From assembly GCA_009602725.1 (NCBI GenBank), contig WELB01000153.1, positions 63,098 to 82,544 of the forward strand: a stretch of DNA of 19,447 nt. Reading direction: 5' to 3'. Shown here one piece after another: positions 1 to 10,311 of this stretch; the first letter of the stretch is position 1; each line of letters starts with the position of its first letter. Origin of the DNA: Spirogloea muscicola. Lineage: Eukaryota > Streptophyta > Zygnematophyceae > Spirogloeales > Spirogloeaceae. The notes beneath the pieces were generated by a model. The model was given only the letters and a program-made list of their open reading frames with translations. It was not told the origin of the DNA and did not search any database. The position numbers were made by a program, and so were the translations under genes.

Positions 1-443
1 GCGCTGGCCCCGCCGCATGGCCCGCGCCGTCCGCCGCGCCGCGAAGGCCACGCGCTCGCTCCGGACCTCCGGCTCTGCGCTCATCCGCCGCCGCCACCGC
101 CGCCGCCATTGTGCCGACGGTGGTGATCACCGCCGGGGCTGCGCGGCGACGGCCGGCGCTCCTCCTGTCTGCCATCGTCAGAAGGCGGCTAGAAGCGGAG
201 GCCACAAGCGTAGTCCTGGGCCTTCTTGACGACAGCCTGGGGGCTGAAGGCGGCGGAAGCAGGTATATCCCTTTGCAAGGCTCTGCTTGAGCAGGCCTTA
301 CAGCGGGCCTCCTCGCCCGCTGGCTCGTCAGCCAGGTCCAAACGGCTCGTCTCGAGAGCGCCTGGCCTGTGCCTCGTCGCCTCAGAGTCCTCGTGGGTGA
401 ACGTCGGGCCAGCTCTGACGCCGCGACTGATGCCTTGCAGGCC
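1..443. other. GC-rich left edge, coding status unresolved
   Basis: This stretch is strongly GC-rich and contains a run of CCG triplets near 88-113. Two readings compete. On the plus strand, frame 3 is open from the left edge to a TGA near 288 and reads like coding sequence (PTVVITAGAARRR at about 117-155), with a possible donor AG|GTATAT at 258-259. On the minus strand, the frame ending in a TAG at 191-189 has a plausible C-terminus (ALQRDIPASAAFSPQAVV then KKAQDYACGLRF). The two use the same codon register on opposite strands, so one may be the shadow of the other. I recognise neither. It may be the end of a neighbouring gene or the 5' untranslated part of the gene starting at 444. Confidence 0.3.
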
Positions 444-2403
444 ATGGCGCCGCCAATCGGCAACACCATCGTTGCCCACGTCCTGGCAGTCTTCTTGACG
501 TTGCGTCTGGCGGCCACGGCTCATGGTGATGGTGCACCAGCAGCAGGACCAGGCCTTTCCAGCGTCTGCTCGTCGGGCTCCAACTGCCTCCTCCGATGCG
601 CCGGCTGCCTGCACCAGCCGTCTCCTCTGGAGTGGTGCGACTTCTACATGGAGGGCCACCGAGACCGCCTCCCGCAGATACCCCTCGACTGCTCGCCTGG
701 GGACCACACTTACGGCAGTCCCCTGACCACCAGGTACTCTGTCAATGGAGATTTCTGCTTGGCCACGCATTGACCGCCGGTTGATCCATATATGATTGTA
801 GTTCGTGCAATTTTCGCGAGCGACCCATCTGCATTCTTGTTGGGTTCTGTTAAAGTGAGCACACAAGCGTCATGTGCATGGCTTCTTCGGCCTCTGCGTA
901 CAGTGGTCGCTTGCAGGTAGGCAAAATATTGAATGTACCTATAGTGTTCAACATTCTCGAGCAGACAAGGGCTGCTTAGATCCAACCTTTTCGAGAGGCT
1001 GCAGTGATTCTGAGCATCTCGGCGTGGCGAAGTTTGTCAGGCAGGCTCAGCTTTGACACTGGGGTTGCCTACTTCCTCGTGCAGGCAAGGCTATGACGTC
1101 GTTGCAGTCAACACCAATGGGGACTGCTGCTCTCTGAGCCACGCCAGGAGCTACTGCGTGACGAACCAAGCTCCAGAAGGGTGCTGCCGTGCTACGCCTG
1201 CCAGCATGGCCAGCTCGGCTAGCAACCCTGGTTGTGACTTCGATGCTGCTTCATGGACCTGCTGCTGCTGCTCCCATACCTGCGGATCTCAATACTCCTC
1301 GACTTCCTCTTGCCAGAACACACAGCCCGCGGCTAACAGCTGCTTTCCAGTAAGTTGTGGGGACCAGAGACGGCCTCTGTGAAGCTTCACTGCCATCTGC
1401 ATGAGGACATGTATGCGGCAGAGCTTGATCCAAACTGCAAGTCTTGCTCCTTACCTGGGTGGTCTGCCATCGTTGTACCCGAGTAACGTGGTTTCCCCAC
1501 AGTAACTCCAGGCTTGCGTCGCCCTCTGTGAACCAGGCCAACTGCTCAGCAGAGAATGCCGCAAGTTGCGACGGTTGCAGCCAATGTGCGTTCGCTTACA
1601 ACACAAGCGAGTCATGCTATGACACCTTCTACGTCGCCAACAACCTCGTTGCATCGCGGAACTCACAGCAAGTAAGCATACCGCCCGCATTGCAATGCCA
1701 TCGCTTTATAAAAGTGTGTTATTGTGATGATCATCTCTGGGCACGTCTGGTAGATATCATTTGCTTCACGAACTCATAATTAGTCTCGTGCATGTGTCAG
1801 GCACTGCTCAAAATTGCTCAAAATCTTCCATGCATACAGGCGGGGCGCTTCTTGGGGCAGCTCATCATCCTGCAGATCACGGAGGCCCAGCTGACTAGCG
1901 GCGTCATCATGAACCCCGGAGCTCATACTGAGGACTTCCCCCAAAACCGGAGATGCGTTGCATTCCACACAGCCCGCCACTCGGACAGTTGTTACCAAGG
2001 GGCGCCGCTGACGTAAATCAGCCCCGCTGCTGCACCTGCCGGCTGGCAGCCCACTCCGAGTCCTCCAACACCTGCACCTAGTCCCAGTATCACGCCTCCG
2101 CCCCTTCCCCCACCATTGCCATTGCCTCCGCCATTTGTTGCGCCAGCACCTCGGCCCACCTACATCGCTCCGCCAACTCCGTCACCGACCCCGCCTTCGC
2201 CCCCACCTCCACCTGCACCCGCTCCAGTTGCTGCACAAGTGCCGACGTTCGGTGCACCTGTTCTCACACATTCTCATCCAGCTCCAGCTCCAGCTCCAGC
2301 TGCAGCTCCAGCTCCAGCCGGAACCGGCAACCCTGCCGCTGCACCTAGTCCTGTGGGACAAGGCCCAAATGCTCCCCCATCGGCCAGCAATAAGACCCGC
2401 TAA
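444..2403 (+). CDS. Secreted cysteine-rich protein with Pro/Ala-rich tail
   Basis: I do not recognise the family. The model has five exons: 444-733, 1085-1349, 1537-1671, 1840-2012 and about 2082-2403, which join in frame to about 394 residues. Supporting borders are AG|GTACTC at 733, CCA|GTAAGT at 1349 and CAA|GTAAGC at 1671. The acceptor at 1536 was chosen because it is the only in-phase AG found in that intron. Residues 1-28 form a signal peptide (hydrophobic core IVAHVLAVFLTL). About 26 cysteines follow in exons 1-4, including a CCCC cluster and paired CC. The last exon is a Pro/Ala/Ser-rich tail ending SNKTR. A signal peptide, disulphide-rich module and proline-rich stalk suggest an extracellular matrix or cell-wall glycoprotein; that role is inferred. 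An in-frame TAA at 2014-2016 lies inside a possible donor (AC|GTAAAT), so a short intron of 69 or 48 nt is assumed; without it the protein ends there and loses its tail. It is convergent with the TRAPPC11 gene. Confidence 0.55.
2278..2319 (+). repeat. Short-period CAGCTC repeat coding Pro-Ala
   Basis: Imperfect tandem CCAGCT units encode alternating Pro and Ala in the tail of the secreted protein. This is a typical low-complexity stretch of hydroxyproline-rich-type glycoproteins and a likely site of length variation between strains. Confidence 0.8.
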
Positions 2404-2871
2404 AGGAAGGTGAAGAAAATCTGTGAGTCCAGAACTCATGTTTGGCGCAAGAAAGCAGATATTTGCTTCGGACTCGACACTGCCCACGTACCAGTCTGCT
2501 CATGCATCGTGCCAGTAAGGTCACCGGGGACAGTCTAGATTCTGCGAGTTGCTTGAAGGTGCAGAAGGCTCTTGACAAAATAGGCCCTGGCTGCCATACA
2601 TCAGAATTGCTGCTTCTAGAGCTTGCACTTGATCAGCTTGGATCTGAGGTCTTTATAGATGACTACACTATCAAATGTTATTGAGCTGGCAACGCCAGAC
2701 ATGTGACTGTCAGCATCACATGCTGAAGAATGTGTATGAACAAGATAATACTTCTGGAAGCAAGTTGTATAGTCACTAGCTAACGAAATAAATGTGTCAG
2801 CAACACGTATGCCAGCAAGAGGCGTCAGGCTTATGAGATGGGGCTAATTATGGGGTGAGTAAGGACAGTTT
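2404..2871. other. Convergent intergenic gap, no gene seen
   Basis: Between the stop of the secreted-protein gene and the stop of TRAPPC11 on the opposite strand lies a lower-GC stretch with only short ORFs. It most likely holds both 3' untranslated regions. The TGTAA poly(A) signal common in chlorophytes was not found in sense for either gene. An AATAAA lies in sense for the upstream gene. Confidence 0.6.
2787..2792 (+). promoter_or_regulatory. Possible poly(A) signal AATAAA
   Basis: An exact AATAAA hexamer sits 384 bases after the stop codon of the plus-strand secreted-protein gene. It is in the right orientation to end that transcript before the TRAPPC11 coding end at 2872. A hexamer can occur by chance, so this is weak. 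Confidence 0.3.
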
Positions 2872-5800
2872 TCATGTGACTCCGACGCTCATGAGGGTCA
2901 TTGCCTGCATGACGCTCTCCGGCTTGGAGGCTGGCACAGAGGGGTGGGCAAAGAGCTTGGAGCTGTCCTGCGACGCCCTGAATGCTGCTCTGTACCGCGT
3001 GGCATGCAGCTGCAGCTGGGGCAGAGCCAGCATGCCAGACGTCAGTGGGACCAGGCAGAGGGGGAGGTTATGGGAGCTGTGTGGAAGGATGGAGATCGTC
3101 CCCGTGCGAGCTCCGGCAAACAGGAAACTGCCACTATCGGCCACCGAGAAGGCAACCTCTTGGAGCAATGGCGTATTGTTCGCGATGGTCATGCTCGCGT
3201 GGAACGGCCTCCCAAGCAGAGCCAAGTCGGGTGTGACCAGCGTGGCTGTAAGGCAGGCGGCCTCTGTCAACACCGGCGGCACCTTTACCCGCATTGTCAC
3301 AACTTCGCTGGGCTGGCCGCCGCCCCCATTGCCGCTACAACCAAGCGCTGCTGTCGGCTGCGCCCGACGCCAGCGGAGGATGAGAGAGCCCAGCAGCAAG
3401 TGCGGGGAGGCCACGAGGGCGGTGACATTGAAGAGGCGGACGAATGTGGCCTCCTGTGCGAGCTCGACACCGGCCATGCTGCCTCCGCCTTTAAGCAGGT
3501 CCCAGCCAAGCTCGTTGCTAGCGTCGTGGTCACTGCCTGAACCTGCCGGAACGACCGAGCAGCTCGCAGGATCAGCCTCTTCAAAACAGACAGACAGCAA
3601 CGTGATGGGCGTGGAGGCGCCTGATCGCACTGTCGCGACGAGCGTGCACGGCTCCTCAATCGCCAGCGCTTCACTGCTGCCCCCAGCCACGGATGCCGCC
3701 GCTGCCCCAGGCAAGAGCGATGCCTGCCGGCACGGCGCCACGAGGCGGCAGCTGGCGAGCAGCGCATCCTCGCACTGCGCGTGCATGCTCTTCTGCGCCT
3801 CGAAGCGGCGCCCGTGGCCACCTCCCTCCTCACTGTCCGCCGCAGTGTACGTGATCGACGCTGTCAGCCGCACACCTATCGGTTCCTGCCACCGCAGGTA
3901 GACATCCGAAAACCACTGGCCCCCAGCTGCAATATCGGGCACCGCCAGAATGCTGGGGCTGTCTCTCAGCACCGCAGCGCCATTGCCGCTGTCGTCTCGG
4001 ACCAGGATCCGAATCGGCAGAGTTTCTCCAGAGGTGCGGGCGGGCTCGGTGGCAGCGGCCTCGGCGAGGGGCGCCAATGCCAGCCTCAACTCCCCACCGA
4101 GCACACTGTGCCCCCGTGACGCAACGCCGACTCTGGCCGGCAGGCACTCGCCCACGAGGCCCGGCCCTGCGCAGTCCAGGATCACGTCCACCAGCGGGCG
4201 CGGCTCTTCCACCTGGACTGCCCGGTGGCCTTCGCTGGCCAGCTCCAGGCGCAGAGCTGGAAGATGGGGAGCAGCGGCCTCGGTTGCCCATGGCAGCGCC
4301 ACTTCCTCTCCGAGCACAGCTGCAGGGGAAGCACACCACAAGGGTACCGCAATTAAGCATATGATTCTTTGTTCTACATACATTTCAAGGTGAGTAAGGT
4401 CCATGTCAGCATAACCACTCGTAGCAGCAGGTCAGCAATAGAGACGCATGCAAAGGTTAATGAAAGGGTGCTCTGCCTTGCTACCTCCAAACGCATCGAC
4501 CTGCCACGAGATTGATGCATGCGGGCCAATGCAAGCTACCACGCCCAAGCAATCCAGCAGTCCCCCTTGATCTGCCATGACAGGACAACAGGCGACATGT
4601 GAAGGCTCAGAGCATGCACCCTTGCTTTGAAAGTAAAGACGCGAGGCATCTCTTGGTTGCTACTTACAACAGACTAAGCTCTACTGTAATAATTTGATAT
4701 TGTTGGCATTGCAGAATTGCCTAATGATGTGCTCACGGGCTGTCACGTCGTAGTGCAGAAGCAGCCACTCCCGCGGACACACGACAACCTCTGTCCCACC
4801 AGTAGCTTCACTGTCGAACATGCCTTTTTGCTCCTGTCCTGGTGCTTCAGATATCCCATCGGTATTCTCAGCCACGCGTCCCTGCGGCTCCAGACCGACC
4901 AGCGTCGATTCGCAATCTCTGCTTGAGAATGCCAGCGAGAGGTGCGACAGGCGAAGAGGCAGGGGCAGGTGCGTCAGCAGGGCCAGCGTGAGCCGCGCTG
5001 CCTTGCCGAGCTGAGCACTTTGGTCCATGAAGTACGCGGCCGCCACCAGGGCACCTCGCAGCGGCCCTCTGCCCTGGGTCACAACCTCCAGCGGTGGCCC
5101 ACTACTATCCAGTCTGAGCTCAGCTTGACCATCCCCACACGCTGGCACCACTCCTCCTTGGAGCAGATCGAAGATCCCCCTCTGGACGCTGCTTGTGCTA
5201 AGATCATCTGGCGCAAAGCAGTAGAAAGTCTTGTGAGCACTCTCTTCTTAGTGGGCTAGTGCAGCCCACAAAGTGTTATTCAGTTGACCTGCAGTCTCAA
5301 AGCTGACGCAAGAAAGTCAAACCAGCAGAAATGCATAGTTGCAGAGTGTGCAATCTGTGCATGCGCGGTTGTGCTCAACCAGGGAATGCCTGACCTTGAC
5401 TAGCCTCGGGGCTGAACAAGGCTGATGCCAAGCCCTGGAACTGGCTGTCGGGGAGCGGCAGCGCCGCCAGCTCCAGGGTGTACTCTACGTAGTCTTTGAT
5501 CAAGCCTAGGTGCCGGCAGCAGGCCCGGAGGTTGTGCAAGTTGGCCGCCAAGAGGGCAACCCACGCTTCACGCCGGTATACGCTCGCCACTGAGTCCAGG
5601 AGCCGGCGGCAGCTTGCAAAATCCCTGGCCTGCCAGTACAGACGGGCCATCACAGTGCCCAGTGCGAAGATGGCCCGGCTGGCATGCCCGGCCTTTCGAT
5701 ACTCCTCATGGGCGCGCGTCAGAAGCGCAAGTGCTGCAGCATGAGGGGGCGACACCAGGCGCTCCACCAGGAGCGCGTGGCGCACAAACTCCGCCTCCGT

Positions 5801-8563
5801 CGCCCTGATGCAAGGTGCGCCCCATGATAGATCAGAATGTGCGTCAGAGGTCCAGGCTGATGTTAAGTAAGCTGGATGCTTGTAGTTGAAGTCAAACCCC
5901 GACAGCAGGCCCAGCTGACTATGCAGTGTCATGCATGAAGGTCTGACAGAGAACCTGTAACAGCTACATAGGCTAATTGCATGTCATGCAAAAAAATCAT
6001 CCGCAACACAAACCTCTGCATTTCGAGCTTCGGCCCCCTGTTGACCAGCCGAGAGGACTGCCCCACATAAAGTGGAGGCGCAAGTGCTTCGCTGCTGCCT
6101 GACAGCACGTCCTCTGTGTCGATGAGACCAAAGGCCTCTGAGGTTGCCAGCTCGGCCTCAAAGCTCCTCTGTTTCTGAATGGCATACTGGCCTGCCATCT
6201 GGTCGAGGTAGTCAGACACTATCATCAGCTGACACAAGTTGCTAGCAAAGACAAAAGAGGCAACCTTGAAAGAAAGGGCACCAGACTGCCAACTCTGCAT
6301 AGATGGAAATAAAAGTAGAGCGCTGCTGTTGGCTACAGTTTCTGTTACCTCAAAATTAGAAAGGGCTTCTGCACAATCATGCAGAAGCGGTGCTCTGTCA
6401 CATAAACACCTCCTCACATTACATTGCATTACAGGCACTAAGTAGTGCGTAGAAGATTTAAAAAAAACAGGCTAGAAGAGGACACTCAGTACCTGGTAGT
6501 AGTAAGCGGGCTGCAGCTCTCTGTCGGTGACAGCAGTGCCAGCGGGCCCCCTGGCCACCGGCAGCGGAGGCAGGCCCGAAGCAAGTCGCTGCTGGACGAG
6601 CTCCGCAAAAACCTTGTACTGATTGGACAGCCAGGCCCAGTGGAGGAATGAGCCGTCAGGGGGGCCAATGCGGGCCTGGAAGTACGCCACATGTGCTCGC
6701 TGGCGCCGCACAGCCTCAGCCTCCCTCGAGGAGTGTAGGAGCAGCGTGCAGATCTTGAAGTGGAGCTGCCCGGCAACCGCCCGCACCTCCACCATCCTCT
6801 GCACCGGCGGTGGTGCCGGTCTGGCCTTCAAATTCTGCATCTCGCAACGATCATATCATCAGGCGACTGTGCACGACACTGGAAAAATATGCATACAACA
6901 CAAAGCTTGAGTCTTCTGTTCAGTGTTTCTGATGTAGGCTTTCTGATGTAGGCTGCTGAAAGGCCGCAATGTACTTGCTACGAGTGGTCTGATCGACTGC
7001 TGGCTATGTTACAATGCAGAGGCTGCCAGAAGTTGCCTTCCACACCTCCAGCAGCATCGAGTAGGCGAACTCATAATGCTTTAAAGCAGACACCCAGTCA
7101 CGCAAGAACTCCGCAAGAACGGCAGCCTGCAAGCAAGCTACCACATGACAAGGGACCACTTAAATGTCTCAGCTTGGCGTGTATGCCCCCCAAGTAGTCT
7201 AGCAAACATGAATATGGCACTTTGCCTCATCTCATCCAAGTCTACCTTTACGTCCACGTCAGAAGCAGAAAGTGGATGCAATCAGGATCTGCAGCCTAAA
7301 GCCTTGCAAAGCATGACCAAAGTCAAATCTCAGGGATAGCACAGTGTTGGCGCTCTACATGCACCAAGAAAGTCAAGCGGTACCAGCAGGGCGAGTGCTA
7401 GCATGCTTGCAGACTGAATATATCAAAGAATGGAGTGCTTCGTAGAGGGATTTGATGCTCGAATGCTTGTGAATGTGTGAAAGAGCGACCTTGAAGTCGT
7501 AGCGCACGGCGAGGTCGGGATGGAGGCGCGCTTTCCGGTCCATGCGGCCCTTGAGGCGCTTGGCCTCATCGCGGTAGAACTGGCTGGCATTCTCGGCAGC
7601 GGCAGCTGCAAACCTGTTTGCAAGTGCTCATTGATAACTTGAGAACAAGTGGTGGTGTGTGAGCAAGCAAGCTCCGTCATGAAGCCGCCACTACAGCTGC
7701 CTCTGGCCAGCCAGGGACTGGCTCACACGCTCGCAACCGCCAGTTGCGTCCACCTGCAGGAGACGGACCAGCAGGTTGACGGACCTGGTCAGCGACCGCT
7801 TGAGCTCGCCGGGGTCATCAGTCACGAACTGCAGGCAGGCTCGGGCCTCCACCTCTGCGCGCTTGCGCAGCGCCGACAATCTGTCCTCGTTCACCTCCCC
7901 TGCCGGCGGCACATGCGGAGCCGTCAGACGCCTGGACCGCCGCAACGCTCAGCTGCCATCACCGCACAGCCGGCGCCGACCAAAACCTTGTCGGCAGCGT
8001 GTCCATCTCAAGGCCGCTGGCTATCATACAACCACAACGATTGCGGCGGTGTGCGACGCTCACCGGCCAGCGTGGCCTGCGTCATGAGCACGATCATCCG
8101 GGTGTTGCGCCCGAGAAGCAGCTGCCTGCCCGCCGCACCGCGAGAAGTAGCGGGGGAGCCGCGCACGCTATAGCTGAGTCGCCATGGCACGCCTGATGGC
8201 GGAGAGGAGGCGGAGGCTGCCGCTGCAATGGCATGACCATGGCGGCAGCGGCGGCAGCGGCGGCGGGGGCTCACTTGACGGAGTCGACTTGGGAGCAGAC
8301 GGCGGCCCAGAGCGTGGCGTCGCTGTAGAAGATGCGGTCGCGGGGCAGCAGCAGCGCCAGCACCGCCGGGCTGCGCGCCCGCTTCTTGGCCAGCCAGTCC
8401 GCCGGCAGAATGCCCGCCGGCGGCAGCGCCGCAGCCGCCGCCGCCGCCGCCGAGCGGCCACGGGGCCGGCGCGGCGGTGGCTTTTGAAGGGAGGGGAACG
8501 GTCACTTGCAGCCCCGCCGTAGGTAACNGGCGGCACGCGCAGCTCCTCCGGCAGCTCGTCCAT
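2872..8563 (-). CDS. TRAPPC11: TRAPP complex subunit 11 (Foie-gras/Gryzun protein)
   Basis: TRAPPC11 is a subunit of the TRAPP tethering complex (TRAPPIII in animals) acting in ER-Golgi and autophagic membrane traffic. Coding exons on the minus strand: 8563-8528, 8480-8275, 8125-8064, 7899-7785, 7613-7490, 7126-7046, 6834-6493, 6198-6014, 5804-5395, 5207-4737 and 4319-2872. All phases agree, giving 3480 nt and about 1159 residues, close to the plant family length of about 1180. Landmarks match the plant form from memory: MDELPEELRVPP at the N-terminus, GILPADW near residue 35, EVNEDRLSALRKRAEVEA near 103, SQFYRDEAKRLKG near 150, QRMVEVRAVAGQLHFK near 225, QPAYYYQ at about 316-322, and KDYVEYTLELAALPLP near 495 (Foie-gras region about 145-500). 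A beta-rich Gryzun-type region follows, with VQVEEPRP near 710 and TPLLQEVAFSVADSGSF near 1060. The stop is TGA. Oddities: the stretch between PP and GIL is shorter than in plants, exactly where an N lies (8528), so sequence may be missing. Donors after 8528 (GTTACC) and 7785 (GTCCGT) are weak, and part of residues 670-690 could lie in an unseen exon. Confidence 0.93.
8528..8528. other. Single N inside TRAPPC11 first exon
   Basis: The N is the third base of codon 12 on the minus strand (CCN, proline whatever the base), immediately before a weak GTTACC donor. Plant homologues have more residues here than the model, so the N may mark a collapsed gap and not one unread base. Confidence 0.6.
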
Positions 8564-8570
8564 GGCGCCT

Positions 8571-8606
<36 letters not shown>
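8571..8606 (+). repeat. (CCG)12 triplet repeat upstream of TRAPPC11 ATG
   Basis: Twelve perfect CCG units (CGG on the TRAPPC11 sense strand) lie 7 bases upstream of the predicted TRAPPC11 start codon, so in the 5' untranslated leader if the start at 8563 is right. Long CGG runs in leaders form stable structure and vary in length. Confidence 0.9.
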
Positions 8607-8607
<1 letters not shown>

Positions 8608-8685
8608 GCTCGGAGGGCCGCAGAGAGAAGCAGGGGGTGCGCGCAACCGTCTGGCCCTTGACCCTCTCCTCAGAACTTTTATTTA

Positions 8686-9726
8686 ATGGGCGAGCCTTTT
8701 CTTCTTCAAAAGAAAAAAGAAAAAAAGACCCCTAGCCCCGGTGAGCGGCTGCTGATAACAAAAGAGGCGGCTGTGAAAGCCAGCCAGATGCATACACGTG
8801 TCCTTGACGGAGCCACGGGCTAGGCAGACTGGGCGCTCCGCTTAGTACCCCCGGGTCAGCAGTAGGAAGTCAGATGAGCTGAGGGAAGAGCTCGCCCGTA
8901 GAGAGAAGGCTGCGGTGCGCTTGAGATTAAAGCGAGGCCAATTCAAGCCAATACATTGTTCTGGCAGAAAATGCAGAAAGTGCAAAGAATGCAGCGCAGA
9001 GAATGTGGCTACATGAAATGACCATAGAGAAGAGGGGCTGGCAAAGAAGATGAGCTCGCCCATAGAAGAGAGGGGCTGGCAGAAGCCAGCCAAAAAAGAA
9101 TGGACAATATCCAAAGAGCTCCAACACTAGCTAGGCATCTAGACAACTAGACATGACGGAACCACACAAAGTTCAATACCTGCGGGTGAGCAACATCAGG
9201 TCAGAGTAGCTCGAGGCAAAGCCAACCCAAAAAGAATGGACAATGTCCAAAGCCAAAGAAAGAAGTGCCGAAAAAGGACTACACTACAAAGCACGAGACG
9301 GTGCAGATGGAGATTCAGATGAGGGGAGGCAGAGCAACCCCGCTGCACAAGCACGAGGCTGCTGCAAGGGCGCGACCGGCGCGGCGGTGCAAAGCAAGCG
9401 CTTGGGAGCGCTGGAGGGACATAGACAATCGCATGCGGTAGCAGGACACAAGACCCAAAGGCACCGAGCCTCCAGGAAGTGCCGCCGGATGGTCCATGTA
9501 CTTGCGGGGAGGAATGTAGTTCGTATCAAAAGAGAGAGAAGGCGCGCGGGGCGCATGAATTGAAAGGGAGGCCAATCAAAAGAGAATGACGCTTCCAGTA
9601 GAGGGCGATGGCTGTGAGTGGCCAGCCCAGAAAACGAATGGACAACATGTGATGGAGGGCCTGAGTGGCCACAGAGGCTAGCACAATAACGGATGTACAT
9701 CACCAGCTGCTAAGCTGACCCGTTGT
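8686..9726. repeat. Dispersed repeat cluster (hairpin-core family)
   Basis: This interval contains several partial copies of a repeat shared with 12060-14990 and 19360-19447. Forward fragment: ATGGGCGAGCCTTTTCTTC at 8686-8704. Reverse-orientation copies: GGCTGTGAAAGCCAGCC at 8769-8785, GAGCTCGCCC near 8888, 9044-9125 (best copy, with GAGCTCGCCCATAG, GGGGCTGGCAGAAGCCAGCC and AAGAATGGACAATATCC), 9205-9258, and 9601-9672 (GGCTGTGAGTGGCCAGCCC and GAATGGACAAC). At 9693-9725 there is a reverse match to the GGTCAGCTTAGCAGCAGGTG block seen at 12818 and 14781. Two similar blocks begin near 8855 and 9176. No coding capacity is evident, so this looks like a non-autonomous element family. Confidence 0.75.
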
Positions 9727-10311
9727 GGAAGGTATTTAGAAGACAATGAGTCTCATGCAGGTACTGCAGCATTACTTGGGAGTGGACGAGGACTGTGCTG
9801 TGCAAGTGTTTGGTGGCGTGCGCAGCTCCTTGTCGTCCTCACCTACTACCCTGTGTCCAAACATTTCCCACGCGTTTTACTCAAGTCGTAGTCAAGGAAG
9901 CATTGCAATCCAACATGGCCTAGACATCGCAGTATGCCAGAGTATTTCCAGCTTCACAGTGAGGTGGTTCTTTCGGATGTCACTGATTGTTGAGGTCGTA
10001 TGTCCTTGTGGATCAACAGCTCCGGATGAGCTGTGAGCGACTTGACTGCAGCGTTTTCCCTCACTTCCAGTTGGTGTAAGTGGCCAGCGGGCGGCAAACA
10101 CGCATTGAAAGCAGCTGACGGGCAGCATTGCAAGCAAGCAGATGTAATCTGTACAGTGGTGGCAGCTGACGTGCAGCATTGCAAGCAAGCAGATGTAATC
10201 TGTACAGTGGTGGACTGTCGTTCTGCTCACAAGGCCATGGATGGCCAGAGCCGCTATCCAAAAATAGAGGTTGCGTGGCTCTGTACGTGCGCGTGCCTTG
10301 CCTGCTGAGCC
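9727..10311. other. No gene seen; probable 3' flank of Tudor/ENT gene
   Basis: This stretch follows the stop codon of the minus-strand Tudor/ENT gene. A plus-strand ORF at 9746-10036 (96 codons) shows no recognisable domain and no clear codon bias. The only structure seen is the 51-bp tandem duplication at 10111-10212. Confidence 0.55.
10111..10212. repeat. 51-bp tandem duplication
   Basis: Two adjacent 51-base units, 10111-10161 and 10162-10212, differ at one position (GACGGGCAG versus GACGTGCAG). Each contains GCATTGCAAGCAAGCAGATG. Near-identity suggests a recent duplication. It lies about 100 bases beyond the Tudor/ENT stop codon, probably in the 3' untranslated region. Confidence 0.95.

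Noticed and set aside
189-866. 225-codon minus-strand ORF
   Set aside because: Most of it is antisense to the first exon of the secreted-protein gene, which has a signal peptide and consistent splice phases. Only its last part is kept as an unresolved possibility.
444-2403. Pherophorin assignment
   Set aside because: The Pro-rich tail and cysteines are suggestive, but I could not see the conserved pherophorin (DUF3707) pattern.
2855-3901. 348-codon plus-strand ORF
   Set aside because: It lies antisense to the last TRAPPC11 exon, whose protein is clearly recognisable; the ORF has no domain and is a codon-bias shadow.
8008-8646. 212-codon minus-strand ORF with poly-Ala and poly-Gly
   Set aside because: It spans TRAPPC11 exons 1-3 and introns. 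It is out of frame with exons 1 and 2 and shares only the exon 3 frame (GRNTRMIVLMTQ). The Ala/Gly runs come from CCG repeats.
10111-10212. CRISPR-like or satellite array
   Set aside because: Only two adjacent identical units without spacers exist, and the context is a eukaryotic nuclear genome.
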